DNA of 64,000 bases from Epiperipatus broadwayi (lineage: Eukaryota > Onychophora > Udeonychophora > Euonychophora > Peripatidae): the NCBI GenBank assembly GCA_028023455.1, contig JAQFVV010000030.1, positions 10,653,649 through 10,717,648 of the forward strand, read 5' to 3'. The notes beneath the pieces were generated by a model, which saw only the letters and a list, made by a program, of their open reading frames with translations, was not told the origin of the DNA and did not search any database. The translations under genes were made by a program, and so were the position numbers. Positions 46,131 through 58,790 of the stretch are shown here, piece by piece (position 1 is the first letter of the stretch; every line of letters begins with the position of its first letter).

Positions 46131-49100
46131 CCACCAAGATAATTGGGGGCAATTATTCGAAGGGGGTAACAAACTGACTATGTAATGGAGGTGCTATATA
46201 TACTGTTTACCAGGAATAGTTATAGTTATTAGTTGTTCTTCTTGCAGACACATTATTCCCAGTTTTCTGAGATATATTCTTGCATTCTTCAGAGATAGAA
46301 CCAGAAAGATTCTCAGATTGATCTAAGCTTTTTAGAATATATTGTGTGATTGTTGCAGGCCAACTAGCCTTATATTTTTAATCACTGCAAATATTTCATG
46401 ACTCCAAATTAATGTAGAGGTTACTTACACAGAATACCATTGTTATGGAGTACTGATCTAATAATTAAATGGTGGTAGCTACAGTCAGTATGTAGGAGAT
46501 TGAGGTTGCCAAAATCTTGCAGCATTGACGAGCTCCTGTTGCTTCCAGTTATACGACGTGCTCGCCTCATATCCAGGCTGCAATTTAGAAGAAGACATGA
46601 ACTGTTAAGAAAGAGCATAGAGCTGAGTCTCTACTGAAGTCATTTTTAATCAAGTAAATAAGTTTTCATCTGATTGCCACAGCATTAACAAACTCAAGAT
46701 GAAGACCACTTCTACATTAACCAGCAAGATAATATGGAGTAGAAGCCCATTTCAGTGCAACCATCCAGCTCTGTCCAAGCCGTTGAAATGTAGCCAGCCA
46801 TGTCCAGCAGATATTGATGGTGATGATCACCTGACCAATGTATTAAAAGAAAATAAGTTTTTGCTGCCCTAGTAAACAAATGTGTATAGCATGTTCAGAG
46901 ACCCCCAAGTCCGGATGAAGTCTCAAGACACCAGGATAAAATTTGTTTTAATCTCTTAATATTATTTTCTTAAATACTACTCATATGTTTATATTATATA
47001 TACATAACATGTTTAAAACCTAATTATGCCAAAGATCTAATTTATATTTCATTAGGGCGTGTATGTTAAGTCATTTATTCGTTAAGTGCCAGATTCTTTA
47101 AGTTAGTCAATCTTCCACATTTAGTTTAATATGCATGATTTTAAAATACTATTAAACTAGAAAATGAATGCAGAAATGAGCATACATGTATGACCAAATA
47201 TTTAATGATCTCATATTACTTTTTTTATTGCCTAATATATACTGTACCGGTTGAAGAACTTCCACCACCTAAACTGCAAGTCGGATCCAAACTCAGTCAA
47301 ACCAAACTGAATTCAAACCCAACTCACCAGCTCAGATCAATGGATGATCTAAATCAACAGCACAGTGCTACGCTCCAAGAAACTAGCTCAATGGTTGGTG
47401 ATGATTTGAGACCCCTGAACTGACATTAATAACGGATAATAAACTAACTAAAAATAATTTTAAGTCAAATCATATGTATATGTTCGGGTTGCCAACACAG
47501 ACAGCAAACAATAACATTCAATAATGATTGAATAAAAGAGTTAAGAAACCAACTGTGTTAATAAAATATTTAATAATACTAGTAATAGTTTTGTTCAACC
47601 TTTAAATGATGATTATATTGATCATATCTAGTCTTTAACAGAGTTTATAATTACAATAAGAATGGCAGTCCCTATTATACACCAATGACTATTATGCAAT
47701 ATTATGGAATTCTATATGTCTATGCCCCCAACAAGAAAATAAAGGCAGATAAAGGTATTCAGTGGTGATGGAAATTTTTATTCTAATTTTATACGGAAAA
47801 TGTGAGATTTATTTTCACATTCGCAAATCAATTCATGAATAGCAAAATAAGTATTTAGGGCATAACTTTAACCTTTACTAGAAAACTTATTTAATTTGAG
47901 ATAACTGAGAATTTGTTCAACTTTAATGGAATCACTTCATCATGCATTAGCATAAGAGCGGGCTTTACTGGAACAGAGAGGTAACAGTGCTGACGAATTA
48001 TGAGCTATAAAATGAACATGGAAGATAATAGCTTGTTGGTGATTTAAGTAGTATGGCAGCTTGTATTTGACAAGTCTTACTGCTCTTTAAGGAGATGTGG
48101 AACACAGGGAAAGCCAGGCCGAGTCATAGCTATGAACCTTTGATGTTCCAAATATAATATAAGCGGGGGATGAAATGCTTTCTTCCTCTATAATTTAAAA
48201 TAACAGTAATATCACCACCAACAAGCCTACAGAGTGGAAGATTGCCCTACATCAGCAATGTTCGAAGATGATGACTTGATAGTCACCGTTTGAATAATAA
48301 AACCCAATTTATTATAGAATGCTCTACGTGATGACTTGATCAAATTAATTTAAGTCAAATGAGCTTTTAACTAAAATTATTTTAAAGCATTTATAAAATT
48401 CTATTAATTATGCCCCAAACATCATGCCCTTCCCGAATATTAAAAAATAGTAAAAAAAATTTGGATTAGAATGTATTCATTTGATTCCTTTATCAACCCC
48501 CTTTTTGCAAAAAACATTTTAAGATCATAACTATAGATATATAAACATTTATAAATTAGATAAAGGAGCTGGGGACATAGGTTAGAAATGGAGCTAATAA
48601 TTTATTATTAGCCAATTATAAAAATAGCAAACATTTAATAATTTCTTTTGACTCGATGATTGATAGAACAGTATAAATTTAATTCTAATGGGCGAGAATT
48701 ACTATCAGACTTAATATTATATTATTTGCATAAGGCAAATGGAACAAAGGAGCTCATCGAGTCGAAGGATTATTGGCATATAATTAAAAATAAATGACAT
48801 TAATAAATCACTCAATAAATATATATAATACAGTAAATGAGCTGCCATCGTAAGAAAGGAAAGTTAAATTTAAAGACTAGAAGTTGAGACAATTACTACA
48901 TGACTTAAATATAGCATAAATAAAAGAAAGTTTTGTACAGATTATTACATTAATAAATGAGAAGGGCTTTTAAAGGGAGTGTAAAGTAAAGTTTGGAAAC
49001 TGGCCAGAAAGTTATGGTTTATTATGGAAATATATTACCATTTCTTCCGGGGCTGGTTCCTTAGTTTACACATTCAAGTTGGTAAAACAGAGGCATGCAT

Positions 49101-52100
49101 TTGATAAATTACTTGAACAGCATTTTGATTGATTTTTAATGATTTTGGCAGCATGATTGGTCCGGAAAAGGTTTAGCAACTTCATTGAAGATTTTCAAGT
49201 GACTTCAGACACAGTAGCCAGATTCCTGATGTTTAGCCCACCACCATGATAGAAACATTATTTAAATTCATAATTTTAAAATGCACAGAGTTTAATGGCA
49301 CTTCTCCTTTCTCCAAACTTTTCAGAGTTATTTATACTGTGTCTGATGCCTTTGGGCTAGCGCTTCTTTCATTTTCAATGATACAAGTTTCTACTAATTG
49401 ATTTTAGATACATTCCTTCAATAAGGCTTTCAAACTCATTAACTCTTTATTCATTTTCTAATTAGAAAATGAATTTATAAATCTAAAAAGCGATTTTAAT
49501 TAGGAACCATCCTTACATTTTAAATAATTATCTTTTTTCTTTTTAATCACTAAAAATTTAACAAATTATTTAAAAGTAAAATAAAACATTCCCAACACAA
49601 TGAAACTTTAGAACAAATATATACATTTAAATATTTATAATATATACGCACAATCCATGCAGTGATAACATATTGTACCAGTCAGATTTGTCTGTTCATC
49701 TAACAAGAGCTAGCATCTAGGCAAAAGTACCTCGAATCCAATCATGTGCAAGATACATAAGTCAGGAACAATCATGAACTCTGCCCTCTTGCTTATTTTC
49801 CAGATCTATCACATTATGAACAACATTTCTGATGATAACAAAGGAAATTTTATTCATACCCATCCCGAAGCAACAGTGGAGAAACAAGAGATTTACAGGG
49901 AATTACAATGCTACTAGGCTTTGAACTCCAATCCCCAAACATAGAGAAATAGCAAAAGTATTAGAATTATACCCTTTATAGTGTTTATTAATAAAGCTAG
50001 GGATTGGCCTAGGTCAATGAAAATCAGATATATGTAATGCAAACTAATTAATGATGGATATGCATAAATAATGAGGCAAAGCAGGTTTAATAGTAATTAT
50101 ATAGTTAATAATTTATTAATATTAATAAAATCATGAATAAACATATTGGAATTTAACAAAATTGCGAACCTATTTATATAGATAATCAACACTAATATAA
50201 TTATGGATTTCACTTTTTAAGGCTGATTTGCGCGTTAAGGGAGTTACATAATAAAAGAATATAAGTTACAAATTAATGATGCACAAATGTGCAATTGTAT
50301 ATTACACTTCAAACAAGGTAGATGCGGCTTAATATGCTAACAGGAGAGATAAATTTTACCATATTATATAACGTGAATGCTATGATTATTTTATGAAAAC
50401 TCATTGACCTTAAATAGATAGATGGAATATGATATACATCACTTTATTAAAGTTCAGTTGAACTACATATGAGAATATTTATTAATCTAAATCATTTACT
50501 TCAACAATAATTGGAGTTTAATATGTTTAACAGCATAGTTATCTAGATTTTATTCTCTTTTTCTTATTAGAAAAGATTTACTTTACATTACTTGTTGGCA
50601 CACTCACACTTTCGTAATGAGAGGGCGGGTAGCTTAAACAAGCTTTAAAATGACATTAACTAACTTTAAATAGAAACGAAAACATGAGATAGATTCAGAG
50701 ATCATGGCATTACATCTTACAGATTTAGGATGGGCAAATATAAAAATATTAAAGAGTATCGCAGTGCTGACTTAAGTAATAATGTTAGAAATGGTGGAAT
50801 CCATTTTAGGACGAATGCTTCATCAATAATATGAAAATGTAAAATGTGCCTGGTATGCAGAACAGTTCAGCATTTGAAAGAAGAGGTGGTAATGTGTAAG
50901 AATTCCATAACCTCTTTTCCAGTATTATCCTATGCAGAGCTTACCGATCACCTTTGATGATATCCAAGAGTTGGTGCTTCCAAACTCCAATACGCCATGA
51001 GAAGGAATCCCGTTTATCCGGGTTTTATGTTTGATAAAGCAAAAGAAGGAAATTTCTTAATGTTATGTAAGTACAGCAATGCTAAATAACTAAATCAGGT
51101 TCTTAATCACACTGATATATGAATTAAAGCCCTTTTAATTTAATAGGATCTAGCGTAATGAAATGACATAAATTAATCCCTCTCAAAGTGTATGTAAATG
51201 ACCTTTAAGATTTGTTAGTGTCACATATAAAAAGGAAGAATTATTGTTCCCTTCGTTAAATAAATATTAATACACCAACCAGCAATTACTTTTATAAAAG
51301 ACCATCAGGTCAAAATGGCGTGATGATCAAATGATTAAAAATATAAGAAAACACATAATAAAGGTAGGTCAATAAATTTACTTTATACTATAATTTGAAA
51401 ATAAAATCAATAGCATCAAATATGGCATTAACGAAACATATAAATGTAGCAGTGAATAAGCTGCCACTAAGCAAATAGGGTAATTCAAAATATTTTCAAT
51501 CAAGCAAACCTTTAATTACGTAGGAAAGCTTACATTTAAAATAAGATATCCCATAATTTCAAGGATAGTTATTAACAAAATTTAGTATCGGTTCGCTGGA
51601 TTGAACTGTTAGCATATCAAATTAAACAACATAAAATTTATAAAATAAAATAAAAGTGTGCCGCATTTAAAATATTAGAAACAAGAAAATGTGAAACCCA
51701 TAGAGAAATACATAGATAAAAATTTTAGATTCGTGCATTATCTTTTAGAACAGAGAGAGAAAATCACTACCTTCTAGAACGTCTACGATTAGTATTACAT
51801 TATTTTGATAAAAAGGGAATTTTACAAATAAGTTAGATTTTTTTAGAATGAAAGTTTTAAAGAGTTCATATTAGTGGCAAGCTTGTAATTTACCTTCCAA
51901 ATCTTGATGTCTTCATGTACGTCTGGATTTGAATGTGTAGAATTATAAATGAAGAAAACACGGTTAAGCAAGGCAAAGTTCTGACAAATAATGGTTGGCA
52001 TCTTGAGGTAATTACGATGGCATTTAAATTAAGCAGTTCATAAGTTGAGATGGCAAGTTAACATAGCAGAGTGGAAACGATTTTGGAGAAGAACGAGGAA

Positions 52101-52200
52101 GCAAATTTAGCCCCTCTACTCTGGAATCATATTTTAAAATTTAAACGGATGTGGGTCCGTTCTGCAAAGCTATTAACATGGCGAATCAAGAGACTTAGCC
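46131..52200. other. Microsatellite-poor intronic block of unknown nature
   Basis: About 6 kb with visibly different texture from its surroundings: almost no long TA or A/T runs, no PLE, LINE or SINE motifs, and evenly spread C and G. Short open frames (46421-46618 minus, 47190-47423 plus) are not supported. No terminal repeats were found by eye. It could be a non-coding transcript unit driven from the heat-shock-type promoter at its upper edge, or an old large element. Confidence 0.4.
51894..52001 (-). CDS. Putative small ORF/first exon below the heat-shock-type promoter
   Basis: On the minus strand an ATG at 52001-51999 opens 36 codons that run without a stop to AAG|GTAAAT, a good donor at 51894/51893. 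If unspliced, it ends 16 codons later. It lies about 190 bases downstream of the expected start of transcription from the TATA box at 52215-52222. Three short upstream ATG frames precede it, and I recognise no domain. Treat it as a guess: the promoter is better supported than the protein. Confidence 0.2.
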
Positions 52201-52214
52201 TAAAATTTTGGCTC

Positions 52215-52247
52215 TATTTATACTCGTGAAAATCTTCTAGAATGTTC
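52215..52247 (-). promoter_or_regulatory. Heat-shock element plus TATA box (minus-strand promoter)
   Basis: On the minus strand GAACATTCTAGAA (52247-52235), three perfect alternating GAA/TTC units, is followed 12 bp later by GTATAAATAG (TATAAATA at 52222-52215). HSF trimers bind nGAAnnTTCnnGAAn-type sites. Placement just upstream of a consensus TATA is the classical arrangement of heat-shock genes. Transcription would start near 52190 and run into the 46-52 kb block. Confidence 0.45.
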
Positions 52248-52503
52248 TCTGTTTCCGTTTGATATGGCCTGGATGTCCATTACGTGGCTGAAATACACCT
52301 ATTGTCTAATTTTAACAATGATGCAACAAGTTCCAGAGAGTATTGTTTCAATCTATTTCTAAAATGGAAATAGATTCAAAAGATATAATTTCCATTAACA
52401 TTTAGTTTGCTAAGGGATTTTAGCTTAATAATTACTTTTTTAAAACAAATCTTAGAATATTCTTTTATTTATAAATTTACGTTTCCGAGTTATTTTAATT
52501 ACT

Positions 52504-52516
52504 TTCTAGAACTTTC
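52504..52516. promoter_or_regulatory. Second three-unit heat-shock element
   Basis: TTCTAGAACTTTC: TTC-TA-GAA-CT-TTC, again a perfect three-unit match, 257 bp upstream of the first. A two-unit relic (TTCTAGAA) lies at 51772-51779, inside the putative transcript. Confidence 0.4.
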
Positions 52517-54771
52517 TTTAGTATTGTGTCAGAAAATAAAATACACGAACTAAATAAAATATACATAACTATAAAATAAATATACATATTTAATTACGGA
52601 AAACATATTTCAGATAATATCGCACACACATACTTAACTATTAAATGGGCATGGAAATTTAAATATTTCAAACTTAAAATCATTAAATATTCTTTTATAC
52701 TAATAATGTTTAGTTTATAACCATAACAAAAATAATAACGGAGGGTTTTAAAACTTGTATGTGCGTCCTTTTCACTCTCTAGTGATTTAACACATATATA
52801 GATGAGTTTAAACCTATGATTCAAGGTTTTGAATCACCAGACAGTGAAGCAAAAATATGTGCAATATATTTTCCACTTCAATATATAAATTCATGAATAA
52901 TTTTATCATGAATTTATTAATAGCATTGATTAATTTAAACCTTAAACTAGTTAATTTTAACACACATTTATATAATTGTTTTTCTTTAAGAAAACTAGCA
53001 TGGATTGACCGTATAAAGCCCCATTGCATCGGAAATTTAAGGTTAGTACTAGGGTTTGAAGTGGTCTTATGACTAGATGTCATAAAGCTAGGATCGAACT
53101 CAGATCTGATTGCTTTAATATGTGTGGGTATAGAACTCAGATCACTTCATCCAAACATTTTAATGAATTAAGGGAAATGGATTAAATAATATCTTATTTT
53201 CTTTTATTTGTGCAACTGGTGATGGGTTAAATCCTTTCAGTCGGGGATTTTCTCTTTCTGGGAATGGCGCATAAAGACGTGAATTATTCATGGTCTTTCA
53301 AAGGTATACAGCAATTAATCTTTTGATGTCTGTTGGCATGGTATTGGAATAATCAACCATTGTTCAGTATATTGCCTAATTAATAATGTATTAATATAAA
53401 TTAACTTATAGAATTAATATTTCTATTAAAATTATTATTGAGGTCTCACCGTGAGGTGGTACAATCACTTCACGCTTGATATGTATGCCAAAAGTTAGAA
53501 CAGGGTAGAGGTTCACCCGGTACAATATATATATATATAGTACAATATATATATATATATGGTAAGCTTATTAAATTAAATCACATCATGTATGATTTGA
53601 TTTTCCTATTATATATATATTACAATGTTAGAAAAACCGCTTTTAAATTGATTATTAAAGAAAAATGTCCCTCTAGCAACCTCTTACAAAGTAATAATGA
53701 AAAAAAAAAGTTATTTATCAAGCTTCTCATTTTAATGTGATAAACGTTTGAGCAATTTTTCATTCTTGTTTTAATCTTTAGCTAAGAATAACTATGTTCC
53801 TGCCAGTATTAGATACTGTAACTTATTTGTTTATGAACTGGTTAACTAAATCATGATTATAATCTAAAGCCATTTTCAACTTTTATCCATTTCAAACATA
53901 TCAGGCTGCACTATGTTACATATATATATAAAGATATATGTTAAGATTTACTTGTAAATATGCAACAGAATATGATGATTAAGGAATAACAGTGGATATT
54001 CACTGAAATATTGTATTATAGCTTCTCACTCGCTTAATACAATTAACGTGCACGTTTATTATAAATATGGGTTCACTGTCATTATTTTGTCTGAATTAGC
54101 AAAATAAAAAATATCTGCTTCAATATCAATTGATCTTTTAAAATCTAGATACTAATGTGACATATATAATATATGTAATAATTTAATAAGATTTTTAAAT
54201 AGCTTATAAATTACAAATGAATTACAGATTTTGAGATCTTTTTTTTTGTAAGTTGTTTTTAGTTATCTATATGATTAAAATTCAAATAATTTACCTCACT
54301 TCCCATAATATACATATAATCCGCGGTATTTTTATCTTCTAATAATATTATTCATTTTATTTTAAAATCTAATTTTTATTGTAAAGATTTTCTTGAATAA
54401 AAAATGTAGTCATATATTTCCAGATTTGTGTTTATATTCACTTGATAATAATATTAGTAGCACATGCCATTCACCGATGTAGTAGAAGTATTTCTGCAAC
54501 ATCATTGAATGATCACTATTACCTGAATGAGGGTTAGTATAATCCAATTAAAATAATTTCAGATGTAATTCTAACAATAACAAAAAGCAGATGTACACAT
54601 AGAAGAATTTGAAATATATATATATATGCAATAAAAACTGATATCAATTTTATCACAACCAAGAATATAAAAGTTCCAGATTATTCTTTCTCACTATTCA
54701 TATATTTTGCATACAACCTTCAGCTTTCAGGTGAGATAGAAGTTAATGCAACAAAAAATAATATATATTAC
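52517..54771. other. Intronic AT-rich DNA, nothing recognised
   Basis: Two TA tracts with the shared word GGTACAATATATA / AGTACAATATATA lie at 53518-53562. Nothing else is supported. Confidence 0.5.
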
Positions 54772-54857
54772 CTGGGGCAATAATTGCACACGTACAACAC
54801 AAATGAATTGCAATTTTTAAAGGCACATCCAACTTGAAAACTTGTTGCCCAAACTAT
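54772..54857 (-). CDS. CRISP gene, exon encoding end of CAP domain (partial gene)
   Basis: An 86-nt internal exon of a secreted cysteine-rich protein of the CAP superfamily. The minus strand reads acceptor ...ccatgtAG, then 28 codons plus two bases, then donor GTaata. The peptide contains VWATSFQVGCA, which matches the family's VVWxxTxxVGC signature, and ends YVCNYCP, the family's YxCNYxPxGN signature. The exon starts in phase 0, exactly where CRISP genes usually place an intron after GHYTQ, and it ends AG, which needs one more base. The next exon begins with T, completing serine and continuing into GN as the family requires. This two-sided fit is strong evidence for a live gene rather than a chance ORF. 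The upstream exons (signal peptide, start of CAP, GHYTQ) were not found up to position 64000. A 410-bp foldback element begins only 62 bp upstream of the acceptor. Confidence 0.9.
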
Positions 54858-54919
54858 CTACATGGAATAACATAAAACAATATATCAATATAAATAAAAT
54901 GTCCATTAATTAAAACAAA

Positions 54920-55328
54920 ATTGTAATCATAATAAAAATAATAAATTTAACGGTAATAAACTATTATAAACAGTCTTTCAATCCGCAGAAGTACTTTTGG
55001 TTAATTTCTTAAACCTGCCTCAACTGACATTAAATTAAAAAACAAAGCGGAAGCAAATGTCATCAATTCAAATTCCATGAATCCCATATTTTAATGTTAG
55101 CAGCTTGTCATAAATAGGAATAAATATTTAATAAATAGACAAGCTGCTAACATTAAAATAGGAATTTCATGGGATTTGAATTGATAATGTTTGCTTCCGT
55201 TTTTTTTTTTTAATTTAATGGCAGTTGAGGCAGGTTTAAGAAATTAACTGAAAGTACTTCTGTGGATTGAAAGACTGTTTATAATAGTTTATTACTGTTA
55301 AATTTATTATTTTTATTATGATTACAAT
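54920..55328. mobile_element. Foldback element with 190-bp arms beside a CRISP exon
   Basis: The left arm 54920-55109 and right arm 55138-55328 are inverted copies with only scattered differences (outer end ATTGTAATCATAATAAAAAT, inner end TTAATGTTAGCAGCTTGTC), separated by 28 bp. No coding. It begins 62 bp upstream of the CRISP CAP-end exon on the transcribed strand, so the pre-mRNA would carry a very stable hairpin next to that acceptor. Confidence 0.9.
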
Positions 55329-56349
55329 ATATCAATATATATAATATTATAATGAGTATTTTCACAAATATAAGATGAAAATAAAAACTTTTTTGGGTCA
55401 TACCAAGAATTAATTTTCAACATAGAGAAATTATTCCATCCAGCTTACAAAGAATGTTCTGTTTTTATGGATGAAGATCATTTTGGATATTTTAAAAACA
55501 TTAAATAAGAATATTTATATGCTAAACAGAATAAGTTTTCTATGCAAAAAAACTAATACACGATTTGACCCCAAAAAGTTTATATTTTTATATACATATA
55601 ATTCTTAGTTTTATTTTATATTATTTTCTTAATCTTAAATATTTTCATCCAATTAATTCATATTTATTCAAAATTTTTTATAAAGTAAAATTCCATAAAT
55701 TAAGGAATGATTATTGTTACAATGTAAACTTTATATTAGGTAGAAGATTGTCATAGAAGAAAATATTTTTATTATTATTTACATAACGAATTAAAAATGT
55801 ATAAATTAATTTTTAATAAGATAAGCTAAATCATTTATTTAAATGGAATAACAAAAAAGATGAACATGAGAGTATAAGAGTTTTTGCCTCACTATAGTTC
55901 TAATTATCTTTAAATTATGTGTAGAAATATACAATTTTATCTATAATTGTTTTGCTAATACTCAAACATTAATATTTTAAATCACTCAGTAAAATTATAG
56001 TACTACAAAATTAAAAGTAACGTTTAATATAATTTTACTATCCAAAATTTGTAAAAGTTTTAGTGTGTAAAGAAAGAATATATCATTGTCTCCTAAAATA
56101 TACGAATAAAACTTAGAATTGAATTTAGTAATTTTCTAAACCAAAATAGATAGAACAAAATTAATTCTTATACGAATTATGTGAATTGAATAAAACTGAA
56201 AATCAATACATTATTCCAAAAAAATCTTATAAATCAATTTATAGTTCTGCCTAATTAAAATAAATTTGCCTGCCATCATATTAATGTTGAAACCCAATAT
56301 GCTAAAAGCTTCTTATGAAAAGGAACTGTAATTTATAGATTTTCTCCCT
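55329..56349. other. AT-rich DNA, no CRISP exon found
   Basis: I looked here for the minus-strand exon ending GHYTQ and did not find it. No element recognised. Confidence 0.45.
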
Positions 56350-56447
56350 TCAAGCATTGGTGGCCTAATGGTTAGCATAGCTGTCTTCCAAGCAGCTGGC
56401 CAGGGTTCATTTCCCGGTCAACACATTTGACACATGAAAAAAATATA
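56350..56447 (+). mobile_element. tRNA-Gly-like mini-SINE, copy 5 (most tRNA-like)
   Basis: TCAAGCATTGGTGGCCTAAT, GGTTAGCATAGCTG, anticodon loop CTTCCAA (anticodon TCC at 56387-56389), B-box GGTTCATTTCCC and TCAACACATTTGACACATGA plus A-rich tail. It aligns throughout with the tRNA-Gly(UCC) plan, but the acceptor stem is mismatched and a tail follows, so it is a SINE copy, not a tRNA gene. Confidence 0.85.
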
Positions 56448-57723
56448 TATATATCTGACTTCCAATTATTGACTTTCAAAAAATGATAACATTTATTTAA
56501 TGTTAATATTTTTTTATATTTTTCACTGATCAATATCATTACCTATTTAGATCAAACCATTACTTTTTAAACTATTCTTGTTTGAAGAAAATAAGATCGC
56601 CTTCATACCTTACATAATCAAAGATGTTATTTTGAGTGAACAAATATACTGTATCAATAATTGATATCATCTGACCACTACTATAAACACAATCAGGCCT
56701 TGTTTTTTATTGCTAGTACATAAACATTAATAGTTTGTATGGAGTCTACATTATTCAGATTATTAAAATATTAATAAGAATATAGTGTTAAGTAAATATT
56801 TTTATTTTGCATGATGGAGAGTATGCTTTACCATTTAAATGACAAATTTTTTTTTTTAAATATATTGACATATGTGTTATATTTATGATTTAACATTGTT
56901 GTATATTTTTAGAAAAAAAACACTTACTGGTGAAAGTAAGTAAATCATTTATATAGAAATAAATGCCTTGAAAATATTTTATTTTGTTTTATAACTTCAA
57001 AAGTTTTTTGAATTTGTTGGTACGGTTACGTAGATGAGAGTACCATTCATGAGAATCGAATCTCAAACAGCTGAGACAAACTCTGCCTTTTTATGAAAGC
57101 ATATTATGTGAAAATTGAAAAAAAGAAAGTCTTTTTATGTGTAATTTCATTTTGTAGAAGGTGTTTAATAAGTTTGCAGTTATACCACGAATATAACTGA
57201 AATGCATGTAGTTTATATGTATATTTGATCTGAGTTATATTTTATCTAAACATATAAAAGGCCTTAAGATGTTTTTAGAAAACTGTGTTATAACGATATT
57301 ACCAGTACAATATTTATTTTTATTTTAAAATTAAAACAATTTGAAAATTTTGAAGTGACTTCTTTAGAGAAAATATATACACAAAAAATCTTTTATTATT
57401 ATTAAATAACATCTTTTTCTCTATTAAAACTATGAATGGTTGTTAATGAAGGTTCTCATCTACAAGCAAGATCAATTAAAATAGAATATTATTGTTGTTG
57501 TTATCAAAGTGATTTTTTACAAATTTTTTTTTTTTTTTTTTTGAGAACTAAATTAAAATTTCAGAATGTTTGTATTTATTTTATTAGAATAGTCGGTAAT
57601 TATATTGCAGATTCTAAAATAATTTATTATTTAAGAAATTTTTTTTACTATTATTTGTTTATTTTTATTTTTAAAAAATATGATTATTGATATACAAAAA
57701 ATCTAGTGTCTGAATGTTCTAGC
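56448..57723. other. AT-rich DNA, nothing confirmed
   Basis: Around 57020-57095 the minus strand has a weak tRNA-like T-arm (GAGATTCGATTCTC) and a GGTAC/GTACC pair; this is not enough to call a gene. An open frame at 57436-57690 is low-complexity. Confidence 0.4.
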
Positions 57724-57930
57724 TCCTCACTGAGGTGAGCCATAAGCTCAAAACCAATTGGTTTGGGGATAAGAATATTCCAGATAGAGATTTTAGATAT
57801 GTTCTCTTATCACACTTATTAATAAGGGCTTGTTTGAGCTATTGGTACACTCTCTACATTGCATTTTTATAAATACAAGCTTTTTATAAAGCAATGTCAT
57901 GATCTATACAACTTGGTTTATTGATTATTC
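57724..57930 (+). mobile_element. PLE terminal repeat, family 4, single copy
   Basis: CCTCACTGAGGTGAGCCATA, AAACCAATTGGTTTGGGG and GAGCTATTGGTA match 17865-18060. It carries the same hammerhead-like unit with the family's T at A9, and GAAA has become AAAA. Decayed. Confidence 0.75.
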
Positions 57931-58090
57931 AATTTAGTTAAAGAAATTACTAATATCAGACTTCAATCATACTGAATTAGTTGCAACTATTTATCCGTCT
58001 ATAATATAAGAACAGTGCTTATTATATTAGTTTGTGAAGAACAAAAACATGTGGTATTATCAAAAATAAAACAAAATTAGAAACAATTAT

Positions 58091-58790
58091 CAATGTGCAT
58101 TAAATAAATTTATAATTACAACTTTAAATTATTGTAATAAATTTCTAACTATAAGATCTTTCCATTGACTTGTAAATCGAAAGATTTTGCGAGTAATAAT
58201 GTGTAATAGAAATTGTGGACTTAATCAGTGAAATATTGAATAGCTTCACACTCTCACATCTAGCCGCTTCAGCTTCACCTATTTATATAAAAAGTATGTT
58301 GAAGTAAAGAAGGGTTCCCCTCTTTTCTTTCAAAGTGTGAGCTTGTGGTTAAGACCTGTAGAGGTCCCTACCTTCACATTTTAAGCATACATTGCTTGAG
58401 GTTATTGCCTTAGTAAATATTATGTAATCAATGTGCATTAAATAAATTTATAATTACAACTTTAAATTATTGTAATAGATTTCTAACTATAAGTTGACTC
58501 ATAAATCGAAAGATTTCATGAGTAATAATGTGTAATAAAAATTGTGGACTTAATAAGTGAAGTATTTAATAGCTTCATGCTCTCAGATCTAACCGCTTCA
58601 GCTTCACTTATTTATATAGAAACAAGGTTGAAATAAAGAAGGGTTCCCCTCTTTTCTTCCAAAGCATAAGATTGTGGTTAAGACCTGTAGAGGTTCCTAC
58701 CTTCACATTTTTAAGTACACATTGCTTGAGGTTTATTGCCTTAGTAAATATTACTTATGTAATCAATGTGTGTTAAATAAATTTATAATA
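58091..58790. repeat. Tandem duplication, unit about 337 bp
   Basis: Unit 1 (58091-58428) and unit 2 (58429-58763) are head-to-tail copies about 90 % alike by eye, followed by the start of a third unit (58764-58790). Shared words include AATGTG(C/T)(A/G)TTAAATAAAT, GGGTTCCCCTCTTTTCTT and AAGACCTGTAGAGGT. No coding. It could be a satellite seed or a tandem non-autonomous retroelement. No complete hammerhead was found in it. Confidence 0.9.

Noticed and set aside
53440-53520. Short palindrome CTCACCGTGAG beside GTGGTAC
   Set aside because: Too short, and no GAAA or CUGANGA elements around it, so it is not a ribozyme candidate.
56353-56427. Functional tRNA-Gly(UCC) gene
   Set aside because: The acceptor stem is mismatched, the family has dispersed copies with target duplications and a shared tail, so it is a SINE.
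57020-57095. tRNA-like sequence on the minus strand
   Set aside because: Only a T-arm-like hairpin is convincing; no complete cloverleaf could be drawn.
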